A DNA stretch of 47,953 nucleotides, from contig JBNGIO010001806.1 in the NCBI GenBank assembly GCA_049999805.1, positions 1 to 47,953 of the forward strand. Reading direction: 5' to 3'. Made by a program: the position numbers and the translations under genes. Below, piece after piece: positions 44,489-47,953 of this stretch. The DNA is from Folioceros fuciformis (lineage: Eukaryota; Anthocerotophyta; Anthocerotopsida; Anthocerotales). The notes beneath the pieces were generated by a model. That model did no database searches. It saw only the letters and a list, made by a program, of their open reading frames with translations, and was not told the DNA's origin. The number at the start of each line of letters is the position of its first letter. Positions within the stretch are counted from its first letter, which is position 1.

Positions 44489-45855
44489 ATGGTTGCGCAT
44501 CGACATCCACAGAACAAGGAAGAGAGTGCTGCTGCCGAACAGCAGGATCGAGAGAAGGAAAAACGGAAGGGCCGTCCTGGCAGAAGGAAGCCTGGAGAAG
44601 GTTGGTAGAGGCTAGTGTTGTGCATGCTGATGTCGATTCAGGTCCTGGCTGCTGACAGCTTTGGAGGCTGGCGGGACAGATGACGAGGGGCAGGGGGCAG
44701 GTCCAGGAGAGGAGTCTGAGGAAGAGCTTGAGAAGAAGGCTTGGGCGGCGCCGAGACGGGGGAGGAAGCGATGCTCTGTGGCTGCCAGGTCCCAGCATTC
44801 AATTGACGAGGGCGCAAGTGAAGCAGAGAACAGTGATGATGAGAAATGTGGAGAAACGACATCATGCAGAGGCAAAGCTGTAGGTCGCCGGACTCGGACT
44901 GCCGAGAAGCATGGTGAGCATGAGGCTCAAGGTCGCAGCTCCAGGGTAAAGAAAGCGTCCTCAGTTTCCAGGTCTGCAACTGAAAACGAAGATGGAGAAG
45001 ATGCAGCTACAAACGTCGCACTTGCGGACAAGGTTCTCGACACACACCCTGAAGAACGTGCTACTGGGCATAAGGCCAAGACGAGTAAGATGGAGGAGGC
45101 AAAGTCAGACGATGAGGAGGATGACGGGGAGAAGGATAGTATTTCAGAGGGTGATGCTGGGGGATCGGAATCGGATGAGGACGCAGAAGAGCATCCGCCT
45201 GATGAAGTCTGGGCGACCAAGTCAGCAGTGCTACTGCTGTGGGTTGCAGTGGTTGCGGAAAGGGAGGGCTCCACGTTTGAGGAAGGGCTGACCTACGGAC
45301 GGGCCATAGCTGCGTTGCTTGCACGCGCCAAGCTGCGGAAATTCGGTGTGATGCGGCTCCCTCGGAATTTCGGCTTGGGCTTGGGGGGAATGGGCAGGGT
45401 GAATGCGGAGCGGCGGAGGCGAGAAGGCGAGGAGATCGGGCAGGTGGACGTATTCGGTGGGAAGAGGGTGTTCGTGAAGTACGCGGATGGCTTACGTCTG
45501 GCTGCTGATCCTACAGGCAGGATCGTTGCTCCGGACGAAGTAAAAGAGTATCTGCGGAGGCAGTTTGGCAAGCACTTGGATGAGGTGAAAGGTAAGCGCA
45601 CCTATCCTCACGCCTTTCAAGTGTGAATTACAAGTGCAAGCGCCTTGTGTATCTCTCACTGTCTTGGTTGCAGAGGCCATGGAGAGACTTGCAAGAGCAT
45701 ACGCCAAGGAAAAGATCGGTAATGTGGCCTACAGTCATTACCAGAAATTCAGACCGCAGGTTCCCGATGACCTAAAAGGCTTTAGATGTAGAGGCTCCCT
45801 TCACCTGAGCAACCTTTTGGACTTCGCCGTGGATGCTGAGCACAATTCTGCATAA
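44489..45855 (+). CDS. Acidic nuclear-type protein of unknown function
   Basis: Three exons fit in phase, 44489-44600, 44659-45591 and 45674-45855, giving 408 residues. The first intron would be only 58 bp. I chose the acceptor at 44658 because the earlier one at 44641 leads to a stop. The first 180 residues are charged and disordered: KEKRKGRPGRRKPGE, then long Glu/Asp-Ser runs. The C-terminal half looks folded (VWATKSAVLLLWVAVV, LRKFGVMRLPRNFGLGLGGM, VKYADGLRLAADPTGRIVAP, DEVKEYLRRQF) and ends in YSHYQKFRPQVPDDLKGF and GSLHLSNLL. I recognise the style of a nuclear chromatin- or nucleolus-linked protein but cannot name the family. It is transcribed divergently from the PPR-DYW gene. Confidence 0.65.
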
Positions 45856-45879
45856 TAAAGGCGTCCATGTGACACTGCG

Positions 45880-45985
45880 TATGTGCATATACGTAAATCT
45901 CTCATTTTCCCATTCCACATCACCACATTCTTTTTCCCAGAGTGCATCAAACACTCTCCGAGCGTCATCCAAGTGTGGAGTGCGT
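45880..45985 (-). pseudogene. PPR motif fragment
   Basis: The minus strand reads LDDARRVFDALW in one frame and KKNVVMWNGKM in the next. Together these form a single PPR of the S/L type (compare LQDARRVFDGM...VVTWNVMMNGY in the PPR gene nearby). A frameshift separates the halves and no other repeat follows. Most likely it is a remnant of a PPR gene or a short duplicated piece. Confidence 0.55.
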
Positions 45986-45986
45986 C

Positions 45987-46079
45987 ATCCAAGACTCCAC
46001 ATGACGAGCAGATTCCCATCCAAGACTCCACATGACGAGCAGATTCCCATCCAAGACTCCACATGACGAGCAGATTCCC
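45987..46079. repeat. Tandem repeat, 3 identical 31-bp units
   Basis: ATCCAAGACTCCACATGACG begins three units that are identical over 31 bp (45987-46017, 46018-46048, 46049-46079). There are no spacers, so it is a minisatellite and not a CRISPR array. Confidence 0.9.
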
Positions 46080-46379
46080 TGGGAAATGGCAGAGTTTGCT
46101 TTTTTTTGGTTTTCTTATTGAAATTTGTAGAGGAGTGGTTAGGAGATTAGGTTAGATTAGAGGTTAGATTAACAGTGAGTCGATAGGGGCTTGGTGGGAT
46201 GTGTGGTAGGTAGGCCATGGGTCTAGGTCCCCTTGGCTAGGGTGTCTGGATGTGTGTGGAAGCCTAGGATTGTGCGTGGGAAGGGCGAGTCAGGGTTCCT
46301 GGGAAAAAAGACGGGGACGACGGGCCCTTGCTCTTGGTGCACCGACTAGGCAAGGATCACGAGAGCAAGGGTGGCTGGG

Positions 46380-47953
46380 TTAGCAGCCAGGCGGGTCGGC
46401 GGTAGGCTCCTGGCAGACACTAGTCAGGGCCGGAGGGCGTCTGGCCAGCAGGCTAGGAGACCAGCTGCCAAGCTCGACGAGGGGACTAGCAGGGCTGTGT
46501 AGTAGGCCGGGGATAAGATGGTTGGGGTCCCGGCTAAGCAGCAGCAGGGCGTGCCTGGTAGAGGTTGGAACGTCAAGAGGCTGCCGACGGGCAACACGTC
46601 TCAACCGCAGGCAGCCCAGCCTGGGGGCTGCTGGCGGGATCCAGGTGGGCTGAGTAGTAGGAGGTAGCCGAAGCCAAGACAGAGCCAGGGGCAAAAAGGG
46701 CAGTCAGGCGGCGGCTGAGGAGGGTCGACCTGGCTGCTTGGCCAGTCCACCCAGCCAGCAGTCCAGCCCGGGCTGGTGGCAAGCAGGAGGTCCGGAGCCA
46801 GATCTGAGCCGGGGTCCTGGCTGGGTTCAGCGGGCAGGAGGGTTGATCGGCTAGCTGAGCCAGTGGGAGCAAATCAAGCCCGAACCCAGGCCAGGAGTGG
46901 ATCCGGGCTGGGAAGACTGGTGGAGCGCATGGCGGCTGTCAGGGGTGGACCTGGTCGGGCTGGCTCAGCAGAGGCCGGCCGCTCAGCAGCAGCCGGGTCC
47001 AGGCTAGGTGGGGTGGCTACCTGCCAGATTGCCAGGGCAGGCCGTGGCCGGTGCCGTTAGGATCCAGGCCTAACAACAGCACAGGCGGGCGGGATTCGGA
47101 CCAGACGACCAGGTGGGTTGGATCCAAACAGTCGGGCTGTGAGCGTTGGGCAGCCCGGGCTCTGGCTCAGCGGAAGGAGGGGCTGGCAGATCTGAAGGCA
47201 GCCGTGCCTCGGCGGGCCTGGCAAGTGGGGTCTAGCTGGCCAGGGGGCTGGCTAGCATGGTGAGGATCCGCCAGGCAGAGGCGGCACTGGATCCACCTGG
47301 CCTGGCTGACCGATCTGAAGCAAGCCAGGCCTACTGCAAGTGAGAGGCGGCCTGGCTGGTTGATTTTTGGAGCCGGACAGCCAGGGGTAGCGATTTGGCA
47401 TCTTGGCGGACTCGTAGGCCGGCTGCAGGCAAGGCAGCAATTGGGCGAGTCAGGTGACGGGGGCCGGCTTGCAGCGGCTGGCAGGCAAACCTACCTGGCT
47501 AGATTTGGAGGCCAGAGGCAGTAGGTTGGATGAGGAATGGTCTGCGGGAGGCGCTGCACTAGGCGGACTACTAGCAGGAGCAGGTCGGATGTCCGAGGAG
47601 AATCCAGGCCGGGGAAAATCGGCTGGTGGAAGGCGGTGACTGAAGCGCCCAGCCAGCAGCCAACTTGGCCTGGCTGCAGGCAGGCATCGGTAGCTGGCGT
47701 ACTGGCTGGTAGCAGGTGACGGGGGTGGCTGCATGCAAGCAGGCGGGCCAGCAAGCTGACCGCCCGGAAGGATCTAGGGGGGGCTGGATCTGGCTGACAA
47801 GCAGGCGAACCTGCAGGCGGATCCCGTCGGGTCTGGCCGAATTGCCAGATAGCCAACCAGCCCGGCAGCAGCAGCCGAATTCCAGTCGGGTGAGTGGCGA
47901 CAGGGTCTAGAAAGGTAGAATGCAAACTGGGGCCAGCAGGCGGCCCAGCCGAC
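46380..47953. repeat. GC-rich, G-skewed low-complexity tract
   Basis: From here to the right edge the plus strand is built from endlessly varied words such as GGCTGG, CAGCAGG, GGATCC and GCCAGGC, with more G than C and very few T runs. No fixed period is visible. Open frames occur on both strands in several frames at once, as expected when stop codons are rare by composition, so none is called as a gene. It may be a decayed satellite or a cryptically simple region. Confidence 0.55.

Larger units (their letters stand above)
45856..46379. other. Non-coding region with PPR relic and tandem repeat
   Basis: Sequence after the acidic-protein gene, with a degenerate PPR piece, a 31-bp tandem repeat and then plain intergenic DNA. 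No intact gene is seen. Confidence 0.5.

Noticed and set aside
45987-46079. CRISPR-like array of identical 31-bp units
   Set aside because: The units abut without spacers and the DNA is eukaryotic. It is a minisatellite.
46380-47953. Many overlapping open frames on both strands at the right edge
   Set aside because: Stop codons are rare there because of base composition. No frame shows a domain or splice pattern.

Overview
The window is nuclear DNA from a land plant. It has short spliced introns (about 58-150 bp, one of about 760 bp), many plant-type genes and many transposon remnants. A fern is my best guess, with hornwort or another spore-bearing lineage as alternatives. The main reason is the PPR-DYW protein at 41.3-44.3 kb, which ends in DRH instead of DYW and has KKKPA in place of the PG box. 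From memory, such DYW:KP-like variants occur in hornworts, lycophytes and ferns, which carry out U-to-C organelle RNA editing. The high gene density would suit a small-genome fern, but that is inference. Layout from left to right: 0-1.04 kb is the end of a minus-strand LTR retrotransposon, with LTR and tRNA-iMet primer-binding site. A decayed, 5'-truncated LINE lies at 1.6-4.1 kb between 17-bp target-site duplications. From 5.5 to 22.8 kb is a compact housekeeping block: mitochondrial NFU (Fe-S transfer), a tonoplast dicarboxylate transporter, dUTPase, an HscB-type J-protein (Fe-S assembly), a Treslin/Sld3-like replication protein, and a 19-exon TFIIIC90-type RNA polymerase III factor with an Agenet/Tudor-like insertion. 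From 22.8 to 27.8 kb is non-coding DNA with decayed tandem repeats and a 1.1-kb element with inverted ends. A CBSX5-type CBS-domain gene lies at 27.9-29.3 kb. From 31.2 to 35.7 kb is a decayed Mutator-like element with inverted ends of about 220-230 bp, a degenerate transposase with SWIM finger on the minus strand, and an RPA1-like OB-fold relic on the plus strand. Two same-orientation PPR genes follow (36.2-40.0 and 41.3-44.3 kb), both starting with an OSB-type PDF motif. Next comes a divergent gene for an acidic nuclear-type protein (44.5-45.9 kb), a PPR relic with a 3 x 31-bp tandem repeat, and a GC-rich low-complexity tract running off the right edge. How the genes relate: NFU and HscB both serve mitochondrial Fe-S assembly. 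dUTPase and the Treslin-like protein both serve DNA replication. The PPR genes are predicted to act on organelle RNA. Several genes are close head-to-head pairs (Treslin-like/TFIIIC90, dUTPase/HscB, PPR-DYW/acidic protein) and may share promoters. The strongest candidates for something unusual are the PDF-motif/PPR fusions with the DRH-ended DYW domain, and the Agenet-like insertion in TFIIIC90. Exon boundaries were set by hand from GT/AG sites, reading-frame phase and protein conservation. All homology statements are from memory; no search was run.
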